Positions 14,130-21,541 of a stretch of DNA of 26,296 nt are shown here, piece by piece (position 1 is the stretch's first letter; the number at the start of each line of letters is the position of its first letter). The translations under genes were made by a program, and so were the position numbers. Source of the stretch: a virus. A model generated the notes under the pieces. The model ran no database searches. It saw only the letters and a list, made by a program, of their open reading frames with translations, and had not been told where the DNA came from. The DNA lies in the IMG/VR virus record IMGVR_UViG_3300009703_001833, positions 1 through 26,296 of that record; one strand, written 5' to 3'.

Positions 14130-14847
14130 AGAAGAAGTTTGGAAGCAATTAAATGCTATTTCAAAAAAGTCTTGGAGAATAGCTTTAAAGCAGTTATTTT
14201 CAGACCCAATAAACAGGTCTCAAGTTGACGCTTTGAGAAAAGAAAATAATCTAACAGCAGCTTACGAGTTTGGTGTTTACTCTGGAAAGAGTATAGTAGA
14301 AATTGCAAACAATATAGTAGATATTGAAGTTATTTATGGCTTTGACTCTTTTGAAGGTTTGCCAGACAACACTGACAAAGAAAGAAAAGACTCCATAGCA
14401 AAATCAGATTTTTACCAATGGAAATCTGGAGATTTCGATGCTTCCAGTCTTTATGAAACCAAAGATGTTAAATCTTTCTTAAGTGAAATTTTTGTAGAAA
14501 ATCTAAATACGCCAGTGCATTTGATAGAGGGTTGGTTTAGCGAAACTCTCAACAAAGAAACTATAAGAAAATATGACTTGAAGCCAGCGTCTTATATTGA
14601 CATTGATGTTGATACTTATTCTTCTTGTTGCGAAGTGTTGGACTTTGTTTTCACTAATCAAATTGCCGTCTCTGGAACAGTTATTGGATTTGACGATTGG
14701 GGTGGAACTGTCAACTGGAAAACTTTTGGAGATGGTGTTTCCAAATCTTTCGTAGATTCTCTAAAAAAACATGGAGTTGAAGCGGATTTTGTAGTTCAGG
14801 TAGGAGCTTTTTATCCTCATGTACATAGGCTATATTTGGTAAGGTAA
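14110..14847 (+). CDS. TylF-like SAM-dependent methyltransferase
   Basis: A 245-aa class I SAM methyltransferase. Motif I is EFGVYSGKS at 53-61, the following acidic motif is GFDSFEGLP at 77-85, and later YIDIDVDTYSS (162-172) and GFDDW (193-197) match the TylF/MycF macrocin O-methyltransferase group, whose members use metal-binding Asp residues and mostly methylate sugars. I chose the ATG at 14110, which overlaps the exonuclease stop by 20 bases, with an AAAGG site ten bases upstream; upstream GTG and TTG codons are less likely. The gene separates the exonuclease from the second half of the polymerase by position only, with no replication motif. It may be cargo that belongs functionally with the downstream carbohydrate island. 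The substrate is unknown. Confidence 0.82.
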   Translation: METSIYKEEVWKQLNAISKKSWRIALKQLFSDPINRSQVDALRKENNLTAAYEFGVYSGKSIVEIANNIVDIEVIYGFDSFEGLPDNTDKERKDSIAKSDFYQWKSGDFDASSLYETKDVKSFLSEIFVENLNTPVHLIEGWFSETLNKETIRKYDLKPASYIDIDVDTYSSCCEVLDFVFTNQIAVSGTVIGFDDWGGTVNWKTFGDGVSKSFVDSLKKHGVEADFVVQVGAFYPHVHRLYLVR

Positions 14848-14854
14848 TTGTCTT

Positions 14855-16441
14855 ATGAATACTTTTGATCCACTTAAAGTTAACTTTGATGATGAGGCAA
14901 CTTGGGACTTAATTTGTTCTGGACATACTAAGGGAGTCTTTCAGCTTGAAAGTAACCTCGGTAAGTCTTGGGCTAAGCGAGTTAAGCCTAGAAATGTTGA
15001 AGAACTTGCTGCATTAATTTCTATTATTAGGCCGGGTACATTAAAAGCCATTCAAGATGGCAAGTCAATGACTCAGAGGTTTGTTGACAGAAAAAATCTG
15101 ACCGAAGAAATAATTTACATCCATGACTCCCTTGAGCCAATTCTCAAGAACACTCAAGGAGTTCTTGTATACCAAGAGCAGTCTATGCAGATAGCGCAGC
15201 AGCTAGCTGGATTTGACCTTCAAGAAGCCGACAATCTAAGAAAGGCGATTGGTAAGAAAAAAGCCGACTTAATGGCTGAAATCAAAAAGCAGTTCTTATC
15301 AGGAGCAAAAAGGAAAGGCATAGTAGATGCGACGACAGCGGAAGAAATATTCAGTTGGATTGAAAAATCCAGCCGTTATGCTTTTAACAAGTCTCATGCA
15401 GTCTCTTATGCAATTTGCGCTTATTGGAGTGCTTACGCTAAAGCACATTATCCACTTGAGTTTTACTGCAACTATCTTGTGCATTCGTCGAGCAAGATAG
15501 ATCCTCAGCTTGAAGTAAAACAGTTAGTAAATGATGCAAAAAACAATGAGATATACATCAACCCTCCATCTATAAAAGCAATGAATGCAAAAACTGACAT
15601 AATCGACAAGGAGATCTATTTCGGTTTATTAGATGTAAAGACTGTTGGTGAAAGACAGGTGGATAAGTTCAAGCAAATTATAGAAGACAATGAAATTCGT
15701 ATCAATAAAGACTTCAAAGATTGGTCTTGGTATGAATTTCTGGTTCTTGCTTCACCTAGCTTAAGTTCTAGGATGCTTGTTGCAGTGATATCCGTTGGGT
15801 TTTTTAGTCATCTTCCAGAATCCAGATCTAGGATGATTGATGAGTTAGATACTTGGAATGAACTCACCAAGAAAGAAAAGGAATGGGCGATTGATAACTT
15901 TCATAGATTTGATGACATAATAAGTTTGTTGATAGCTTTATCCCCAACCAAAAAAGAGGGCGGCGGAACCTTCAATTCAAAAAGGTCAATCAAAATAAAA
16001 GACTTAGTTATTCAATGCAAAACTCCTTCTTATTCTTTGAACGATGATCCAGAATGGGTGATCAGAACAGAAGAGCATTATTTAGGAGTCGCTCTTACTT
16101 ACTCCAGAGTCGAAGCTTATGATACTAGGCTCGCCAACACAACGATAAAAGAGTTTGTTGATGGAAAGCGTGGAGATGTTAAAATAGCGGTAACGATATC
16201 CGAAGTCAAAAAGTGGGTTACCAAGAAAGGAAAAATGCAAGGGTCTGAGATGGCTTTCCTTTGCGTTGAAGATATGACTGGAACTCTTGATACGGTCACT
16301 GTCTTTTCTGAAAAGTGGAAGGAATACAAGAACGTACTCTATCCCGGAAATAATGTCATCATTTCTGGCCAAAGTAGTAAAACAACCAGAAGACAAATAG
16401 ACGATGGGCTTGTTGTCCAAGACATTATAGAGCTTAATTGA
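14855..16441 (+). CDS. dnaE: DNA polymerase III alpha, C-terminal half (fingers, HhH region, OB fold)
   Basis: The second half of the alpha subunit, 528 aa. It opens with a segment that lines up with E. coli alpha just after the palm, LKVNFDDEATWDLI, then GVFQLES and a IIRPG motif. The fingers region shows VYQEQSMQIAQQLAGF and ADNLRKAIGKK, and SSRYAFNKSHAVSYA at 172-186 is the conserved FNKSH motif. An OB fold lies at about 418-520 (IAVTISEVKKWVTKKGK onward). The two halves sum to 1164 aa, close to the 1160 of E. coli DnaE. The start at 14855 is forced: the frame has a stop at 14840-14842 and no other start codon after it. I see no clear beta-clamp motif. The split differs from the cyanobacterial intein site, which lies at the FNKSH motif. 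Confidence 0.94.
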   Translation: MNTFDPLKVNFDDEATWDLICSGHTKGVFQLESNLGKSWAKRVKPRNVEELAALISIIRPGTLKAIQDGKSMTQRFVDRKNLTEEIIYIHDSLEPILKNTQGVLVYQEQSMQIAQQLAGFDLQEADNLRKAIGKKKADLMAEIKKQFLSGAKRKGIVDATTAEEIFSWIEKSSRYAFNKSHAVSYAICAYWSAYAKAHYPLEFYCNYLVHSSSKIDPQLEVKQLVNDAKNNEIYINPPSIKAMNAKTDIIDKEIYFGLLDVKTVGERQVDKFKQIIEDNEIRINKDFKDWSWYEFLVLASPSLSSRMLVAVISVGFFSHLPESRSRMIDELDTWNELTKKEKEWAIDNFHRFDDIISLLIALSPTKKEGGGTFNSKRSIKIKDLVIQCKTPSYSLNDDPEWVIRTEEHYLGVALTYSRVEAYDTRLANTTIKEFVDGKRGDVKIAVTISEVKKWVTKKGKMQGSEMAFLCVEDMTGTLDTVTVFSEKWKEYKNVLYPGNNVIISGQSSKTTRRQIDDGLVVQDIIELN

Positions 16442-16497
16442 CAAGAAACACTCTGACATATAACATTTATATAAACATTAAAATATACGAGGAATAG
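16442..16497 (+). promoter_or_regulatory. Largest intergenic gap; possible promoter and RBS for ssb
   Basis: This 56-base gap is the longest in the window and very AT-rich. It holds a GAGGA ribosome site (16489-16493) four bases before the ssb ATG. A TATAAA at 16470-16475 and a TGACA at 16454-16458 resemble promoter parts, but their spacing (11 bases) is too short for a host sigma-70 promoter. A phage-specific promoter read by a sigma factor is possible but not shown. I see no hairpin that would act as a terminator of the upstream operon. Confidence 0.3.
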
Positions 16498-16860
16498 ATG
16501 AATACCATTTCTAATTACTGTCGTTTTATCGGGAAAATGGTCAATAATCCGAAACTAGTTGAGTTTGATGCCACTAGTTTATGCACATTTACTCTAGCGA
16601 TAAACGAATATCGCAGAGAAAAGAATGGGGAAAAGAAAAAAACTGTTAATTATTTTGACTTCGAGGCTTGGGATAGCGGTGGACTTGCTATCAATAAGCA
16701 TTGCGAAAAGGGTGATATAATCGACCTAGTCGCTTCAGCAAGAAACAATTCTTGGACTGACAAGAACGGAGAAAAAAGATACGCAACAAAGTTTAGGGTA
16801 AAAGAATTTAAGTTATTCAACACAACTAGGAATAAAGAACCTTCAGGTGTCGAACAATAA
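16498..16860 (+). CDS. ssb: Single-stranded DNA-binding protein
   Basis: A 120-aa SSB with a single OB fold. The opening NYCRFIGKMVNNPKL, then TFTLAINEYRRE, YFDFEAWDSGGLAINKHCEKGDIIDLVA and a late KFRVKEFKLFN strand match bacterial SSB. It coats ssDNA at forks and during recombination. The protein ends right after the OB fold (EPSGVEQ) and lacks the acidic DDDIPF-type tip through which bacterial SSB recruits partners. The helicase in this window carries an acidic tail instead. It has its own ribosome site and is preceded by the largest gap here, which hints at separate or stronger expression. Confidence 0.92.
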   Translation: MNTISNYCRFIGKMVNNPKLVEFDATSLCTFTLAINEYRREKNGEKKKTVNYFDFEAWDSGGLAINKHCEKGDIIDLVASARNNSWTDKNGEKRYATKFRVKEFKLFNTTRNKEPSGVEQ

Positions 16861-17332
16861 AAAAGCAATAGACGCCAAAGAGCTTGAGGAAAGACTTATC
16901 CAAGACAATTATGGATTAGTTATTTCGCAGGCTCTTCGTTTTTTTGAAGACCCCAACTTTGATGACTATGTTCAAGCCGGTTTAATGGGTTTGCTAAAAG
17001 CAATTAGGAAGTATGATAACAGTAAATCTCAATTTGTGAAATACGCTTCTGTTTGCATAAAAAACTCCATATCCAGATTGCAGAAAAAAATAGAGAATCA
17101 TGGATCAAAAAAAGTACGTGTTGTAATAGAACAAGATAGACAGTATTCAACAAAAGAAAAAATAAAAAATTTATTGCCAGAGTCTATATCTGAAGATGAT
17201 AAATTCATACTCAATTGTAGAATAGAAGGTTATACCAACTCAGAGATAGCTAGCTTTATGATGTCTAGCAAGAATGACATCAAGAGTAGAATAGAAATCA
17301 TAATAAAAACTTTGCAAGATTACAATAAATGA
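16847..17332 (+). CDS. Sigma-70-like factor, gp55-type (GTG start)
   Basis: A 161-aa protein with sigma-70 region 2 at about 20-80: DNYGLVISQALRF, then DDYVQAGLMGLLKAIRKYD and FVKYASVCIKNSISR. A C-terminal region 4-like helix-turn-helix lies near 112-156 with a DDKFILNCRIEGYTNSEIASF segment. There is no region 1.1 or 3. The size resembles T4 gp55 (185 aa), the late-promoter sigma factor, so it may direct host RNA polymerase to phage late promoters. The GTG at 16847 is the only credible start: the next Met lies inside region 2. It overlaps ssb by 14 bases and the next gene by four. The gp55 comparison rests on size and region content, not on a detailed match. Confidence 0.8.
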   Translation: MSNNKKAIDAKELEERLIQDNYGLVISQALRFFEDPNFDDYVQAGLMGLLKAIRKYDNSKSQFVKYASVCIKNSISRLQKKIENHGSKKVRVVIEQDRQYSTKEKIKNLLPESISEDDKFILNCRIEGYTNSEIASFMMSSKNDIKSRIEIIIKTLQDYNK

Positions 17333-18960
17333 GAAAAAAAAGAATACTATTTTGCGGTGAAGCTACATATCTTAATACTGGATATGCCACTTATCTTCGT
17401 GAAATTATGAAAAGGCTGCACGCCACTGGAAAGTATGAGTTAGCAGAGTTCGCTAGTTATGGAGAACAAGGCAGTCCAAATGCATCATCTATTCCTTGGC
17501 ATTTTTACGGAAATCTTCCAGTAAATGATGAACAAAAAGAAGTATACGACTCAGTTCCCACAAACCAATTTGGTGAATGGAAATTTGAGGCTGTGCTTTT
17601 GGATTTTCTTCCTGATATTGTTTGCGACATTCGAGACTTTTGGATGCTTGAGTTTCAGGAAAGATCTCCGTTCAGACCTTATTATCATTGGGTGATAATG
17701 CCTACTGTCGATGCTTTTCCTCAAAACGAACAATGGTTAGCGACTTTTGCTAACGCAGACGGTGTCTTCAATTATTCCGATTGGGGGCATGACGTACTAA
17801 AGAAAGAGTCAAACGGCAAAGTTAAATGCTTAGGTAGCGCTCCTCCTTCTGCTGACGCTGCTTATGTGCCTGTAGAAGATAAACAAGAACATAAAATTAG
17901 TTTTGGTTTTGATCCGAAAGCAAAGTTTGTTGGCACAGTGATGAGAAACCAAAGAAGGAAGTTGTTTCCTGACTTGTTTGAGGCATTTAGATTATTCCTC
18001 GATATGTCTGAAGACAACGACACATACTTGTATTGCCATACTAGCTATCCTGATCTCGGTTGGGATATACCAAAACTTTTGAATCAATACTCTTTGTCTA
18101 GCAAAGTATTGTTCACCTATGTCTGCAATAGTTGCGGACACACTTTTCCTTCGTTCTTCTCTGATGCTAGAAGAAAATGCGGATCTTGTGGAAAGTTTAC
18201 TGCCGGATTATCAAACGTGCAAAAAGGTGTATCTTATGAATACCTAGCAAGCACTATGAATATATTTGATTTATATATTCAATATGCAAATAGCGAGGGC
18301 TTTGGCCTGCCTCAAGTAGAAGCAGCGGCTTGTGGTGTTCCAGTCATGAGCGTTGATTACTCAGCAATGAGTAGCGTAGTAAGAAAATTAGGCGGAGTTC
18401 CACTAAAAACAAAAGCCCTATATAACGAAGTAGAAACAGCCTGCAATAGAGCAGTCCCAGATAATGAGAACACGGCAAGAGAGATTAAAAAGTTCTTTGA
18501 TCTTAGCGAAGTCGAAAGAAAGTCTTTATCTAATACAACAAGACTGAATTTTGAAAAATACTATCAATGGGATAAGACAGCTAAAAAGTGGGAAGAATAC
18601 TTTGATAGCGTAGATATTAGGCCATCAAGTCAAAGTTGGGGCGCTCCTGCTAGAATACATCAACCAGCAGCTCAACTAAATGTTGAGCTACCTCCTTCGC
18701 AATATGCTAGATGGCTAATAACAGATGTGCTAGGAGATCAAGAAAAGTTAGGAACATACTTTGAATCTAGATTAATACGAGACCTAAACTACGGAATGTA
18801 TATTAATGGTGCTGGAGAAATGTATCTTAACGAAGACTCCTACAAATTTGTCAAGCCAAATTATGAAGAGTTTGGCCAAGAAGAAGCCTACGAAATGATG
18901 GTTGGCCTTTGTAATAGAAGGAACCAATGGGAACAAAAAAGGAAAGACCTTTTATCATGA
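17329..18960 (+). CDS. GT4-like glycosyltransferase with an inserted zinc ribbon
   Basis: A 543-aa GT-B-fold glycosyltransferase. The N-terminal domain starts with KRILFCGEATYLNTGYATYLREIMKRL. The nucleotide-sugar-binding C-terminal domain has KFVGTVMRNQRRKLFPDLFEAF and the retaining-type EGFGLPQVE motif (Glu323 and Glu331). Between them, at about residues 264-289, lies a zinc ribbon with C266/C269 and C284/C287 (CNSCGH and CGSCGK), an insertion uncommon in GT4 enzymes. About 100 residues after the GT domain form an uncharacterised C-terminal extension. It opens the carbohydrate island and starts on an ATGA overlap with the sigma-like gene. The donor and acceptor are unknown. Confidence 0.87.
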   Translation: MRKKRILFCGEATYLNTGYATYLREIMKRLHATGKYELAEFASYGEQGSPNASSIPWHFYGNLPVNDEQKEVYDSVPTNQFGEWKFEAVLLDFLPDIVCDIRDFWMLEFQERSPFRPYYHWVIMPTVDAFPQNEQWLATFANADGVFNYSDWGHDVLKKESNGKVKCLGSAPPSADAAYVPVEDKQEHKISFGFDPKAKFVGTVMRNQRRKLFPDLFEAFRLFLDMSEDNDTYLYCHTSYPDLGWDIPKLLNQYSLSSKVLFTYVCNSCGHTFPSFFSDARRKCGSCGKFTAGLSNVQKGVSYEYLASTMNIFDLYIQYANSEGFGLPQVEAAACGVPVMSVDYSAMSSVVRKLGGVPLKTKALYNEVETACNRAVPDNENTAREIKKFFDLSEVERKSLSNTTRLNFEKYYQWDKTAKKWEEYFDSVDIRPSSQSWGAPARIHQPAAQLNVELPPSQYARWLITDVLGDQEKLGTYFESRLIRDLNYGMYINGAGEMYLNEDSYKFVKPNYEEFGQEEAYEMMVGLCNRRNQWEQKRKDLLS

Positions 18961-20069
18961 AAGTCCTTTACATAGGTTGCTATAGAGATGGTACTGGCTG
19001 GGGACAAGCAGCTATAGATTACATACTTGCTATGGATCTTGCTGGAATTGATGTAGTTCCTAGACCAATCAAACTCAACTCTAGAAATCACCAGCCACCA
19101 AAAAGAATCTTGGAGTTAGAGGCCAAGAGTTCAAGCGGTGCGGACATATGTATTCAACATACATTACCGCACTTAATGGACTACAGCAATAAATTTAAAA
19201 AGAATATTGCCCTTTACGCCACAGAAACAGACAGCTTTATTGATTCTGGTTGGTCTAGAAAAATCAATATGATGGACGAAGCATGGGTGATAAATAACCA
19301 AATGGTTAAATCTTCCAAAGAAAGCGGAGTCAATATACCAATAAAGGTTGTTCCTCATGCCAGTGATGTAAAAAAGTTTTACAAAAAGTATGACAAGCTT
19401 ACACTACCACAAGCGGAAGGAAACTTTGTTTTCTATACGATTGCGGATTTAAATAGAAGAAAAAATCTTGAATCTTTTATAAGAGCTTTTCATACTGAAT
19501 TTGAGCCTTCAGAGCCGGTCTCAATACTAATTAAATCATCAAAGTACGGAATGGCTACAGAAGATACGGCAAAAAACATAAAAGATATATGCACCAAGGT
19601 GAAGTCTGGTATTAAAAAGTTTATCAGTCTTGATGCTTATAAAGAAGATTTAATAATCGCGGATTTTATTAATGATGAAGCAATTTGTGGAATACATGAA
19701 AGCTGTGATTGTTTTGTGATGCCTAGCTATGGAGAGGCTTGGTGTATTCCTGCTTTTGACGCTATGGGGTTTGGTAACACTCCTATCTGTACGAATGTTG
19801 GTGGAATGGCTGACTTCGTTGGAAACGCTGGATTCTTGATTGAGGGAAGACTAGAGCCTGTCAGAGGCATGACGGAGACTTTTGCAGACTTGTTTACTGG
19901 AAATGAAAATTGGTTATCTATTGATGAGCTAGAGCTTATGAAAGTGATGAGACACGTTTACGAAAACAAGGATGAGCTATCAAGGATGCGTCAAGAAGGT
20001 TTAGAGCAGGCACAGAAGTATTGTCATAAGAATATTGGCGATTTAATGAAGGGGTTGTTAGATGCTTAG
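18957..20069 (+). CDS. GT4-like glycosyltransferase
   Basis: A 370-aa GT-B glycosyltransferase. The N-terminus KVLYIGCYRDGTGWGQAAIDYILAM is a typical acceptor-domain start. A middle VVPHASDVKKF segment and FYTIADLNRRKNLESFIRAF precede the C-terminal donor domain, where the EX7E motif is present as GEAWCIPAFD, with Asp in place of the second Glu. GGMADFVG is the following loop. I chose the ATG at 18957 (ATGA overlap with the upstream stop); the ATG at 18927 lies inside the previous gene. The Asp replacement may be tolerated. Its partner enzymes are the adjacent glycosyltransferases, and the product is unknown. Confidence 0.87.
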   Translation: MKVLYIGCYRDGTGWGQAAIDYILAMDLAGIDVVPRPIKLNSRNHQPPKRILELEAKSSSGADICIQHTLPHLMDYSNKFKKNIALYATETDSFIDSGWSRKINMMDEAWVINNQMVKSSKESGVNIPIKVVPHASDVKKFYKKYDKLTLPQAEGNFVFYTIADLNRRKNLESFIRAFHTEFEPSEPVSILIKSSKYGMATEDTAKNIKDICTKVKSGIKKFISLDAYKEDLIIADFINDEAICGIHESCDCFVMPSYGEAWCIPAFDAMGFGNTPICTNVGGMADFVGNAGFLIEGRLEPVRGMTETFADLFTGNENWLSIDELELMKVMRHVYENKDELSRMRQEGLEQAQKYCHKNIGDLMKGLLDA

Positions 20070-21075
20070 TCCAATTACTTCGATAATTAGAGCAGCCACC
20101 AGAAAAAAAGAAGACAAGCTCAATATTCTCACTTTCCCAACGCATGAGCGTTATGAAAGCATGTTGGCTAAAACTGGTCATAACTTTTACGCATATCGAG
20201 CAGAAGGAATAAAAGACTGGAACGAGACCTATGCTAAAATTCCAGACAATTATATTCTTCTAGATCCTGCTCTTGGAAACGCTCAAGTTCCTCAGTATGT
20301 TGATTTTGATTTAGTTCTTTCGCAGAACAAGTTTGGTCAATTTCAAAAAGCAATACAGTTATCAAAGACTCTACACCTGCCCTTAATTAGCTTAGAGCAT
20401 ACACTCCCTATGCCTCAATGGGATAGCAATGTTATGACGCAAGTTAGGAATATGAGAGGTGATTTGAATCTTTTTATATCAAAATACAGCATCAATGCTT
20501 GGGGATGGGAAGATAAGAATGACACAAGTGTTATAACTCATGGCATAGATACAGATCTGTTCTGTCCAGCGGATGTTGAAAGAAGCGATGAAATCCTATC
20601 AGTTGTGAATGATTGGATAAACAGAGATTGGTGTTGCGGGTTTAATATCTGGAGAGAGACAATAGATGGATTGCCACATAAAGTTGTTGGCGATACGCCC
20701 GGTTTATCTAAGCCAGCATCTTCTACTGAAGAACTTGTCTCAGACTATCAAACTAGTAGGATATTTTTAAATACTTCAACAATATCTCCAGTTCCAACAG
20801 CCTTGATGGAGGCAATGTCTTGTGGATGTGCTGTAGTTTCTACTGCGACTTGCATGATTCCAGAAGTTATAAAACACGGAGAGAATGGATTCATAACAAA
20901 CGACCCTAGAGAAATGAAAGAATACTTAGTCCAGCTTTTGAATGATGAAGACTTATCAAAAGAAATGGGCGAAAAGGCTAGGGAAAGCATTGTTTCTAGG
21001 TATTCTTCTGACAAATTTGTTACTAAATGGAATAAGTTTTTAGACATTGCGTCTAGAAAAGTTTACAGAGGCTAG
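20062..21075 (+). CDS. GT4/GT1-like glycosyltransferase
   Basis: A 337-aa GT-B glycosyltransferase. The first 130 residues form a divergent N-terminal domain with LISLEHTLPMPQWDS and LNLFISKYSINAWGW. The C-terminal domain has VITHGIDTDLFCP, then SPVPTALMEAMSCGCAVVST and EVIKHGENGF, all typical of GT4. The first Glu of EX7E is Ser here, so catalysis may be altered or use another residue. It overlaps its upstream neighbour by eight bases and its downstream one starts one base after the stop, so they form one operon. Confidence 0.84.
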   Translation: MLSPITSIIRAATRKKEDKLNILTFPTHERYESMLAKTGHNFYAYRAEGIKDWNETYAKIPDNYILLDPALGNAQVPQYVDFDLVLSQNKFGQFQKAIQLSKTLHLPLISLEHTLPMPQWDSNVMTQVRNMRGDLNLFISKYSINAWGWEDKNDTSVITHGIDTDLFCPADVERSDEILSVVNDWINRDWCCGFNIWRETIDGLPHKVVGDTPGLSKPASSTEELVSDYQTSRIFLNTSTISPVPTALMEAMSCGCAVVSTATCMIPEVIKHGENGFITNDPREMKEYLVQLLNDEDLSKEMGEKARESIVSRYSSDKFVTKWNKFLDIASRKVYRG

Positions 21076-21076
21076 T

Positions 21077-21541
21077 ATGAAAATTAGAATAACTGTAGGT
21101 GCTAATGAGCAACTAAGTGGATATGTAAATATAGATCCAATTAGCAAGTTTAACGACTTAGCAATAGACATACGAGATTTAAGTGAAGTTGTAGAAAACT
21201 CTGAGTGTAGAGAGATCTTAGCTGAAGATGTTATTGATTTTCTTGAAAAGAAGGAATCGTTTACGGTAATATCAAATTGGATTAGTAAACTAAGACATGG
21301 TGGTAAAATAATAATCACTTCAGTAGACGCCCATGTGACTAGCGGACTACTATATAAAGGAAAGATAGAGTTAAGCGCATTCAATAAGCTTATACATGGA
21401 GACTTTACTGCTCCTTGGGATGTTAAACTTAGTCACACTACAATAGAAGAGATGTCTAGCTTTCTTATTTCTCAAGGATTAGTGATTAATAAGAAGAGAC
21501 AAAATGGCCCAAATATGATAATAGAGGCAGAAAGACCATGA
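21077..21541 (+). CDS. SAM-methyltransferase-like protein (COG4627-type, degenerate)
   Basis: A 154-aa protein resembling the small SAM-dependent methyltransferases that sit in polysaccharide clusters. The start KIRITVGANEQLSGYVNIDP corresponds to 'lNlGcG..l.GwvNvD', but the glycine-rich motif I is weak (VGANEQ). A later EILAEDVIDFLEKKESFTVISNWISKLRHGGKIIIT segment matches the 'sehvlEHl......l.ew.rvLkpGG.l.I' pattern of that family. The usual GxGxG is absent, so it may bind SAM poorly or not at all. The ATG at 21077 has an AGAGG site at 21067-21071. A scaffold or pseudo-enzyme is possible. Confidence 0.65.
   Translation: MKIRITVGANEQLSGYVNIDPISKFNDLAIDIRDLSEVVENSECREILAEDVIDFLEKKESFTVISNWISKLRHGGKIIITSVDAHVTSGLLYKGKIELSAFNKLIHGDFTAPWDVKLSHTTIEEMSSFLISQGLVINKKRQNGPNMIIEAERP

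Noticed and set aside
13239-14854. Group I or II intron with internal genes inside dnaE
   Set aside because: The genes in the gap overlap each other and the N half, no homing endonuclease or maturase is seen, and the C half has its own start with an in-frame stop just upstream. An intron boundary inside 14843-14855 cannot be fully excluded by eye.
13200-14900. Split intein joining the two polymerase halves
   Set aside because: The N half ends in a plain LEKADA and the C half begins with an ordinary Met; no intein Cys/Ser/Asn block residues or Hint-like sequence is present at either end.
16082-16459. Long reading frame on the minus strand (125 codons) opposite the polymerase C half
   Set aside because: It lies entirely against a conserved OB-fold coding region, has no ribosome site or recognisable domain, and all other genes are on the + strand.
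16470-16475. T4-type late promoter TATAAATA upstream of ssb
   Set aside because: Only TATAAAC is present, not the full late motif, so I leave it as a weak candidate in the intergenic entry.
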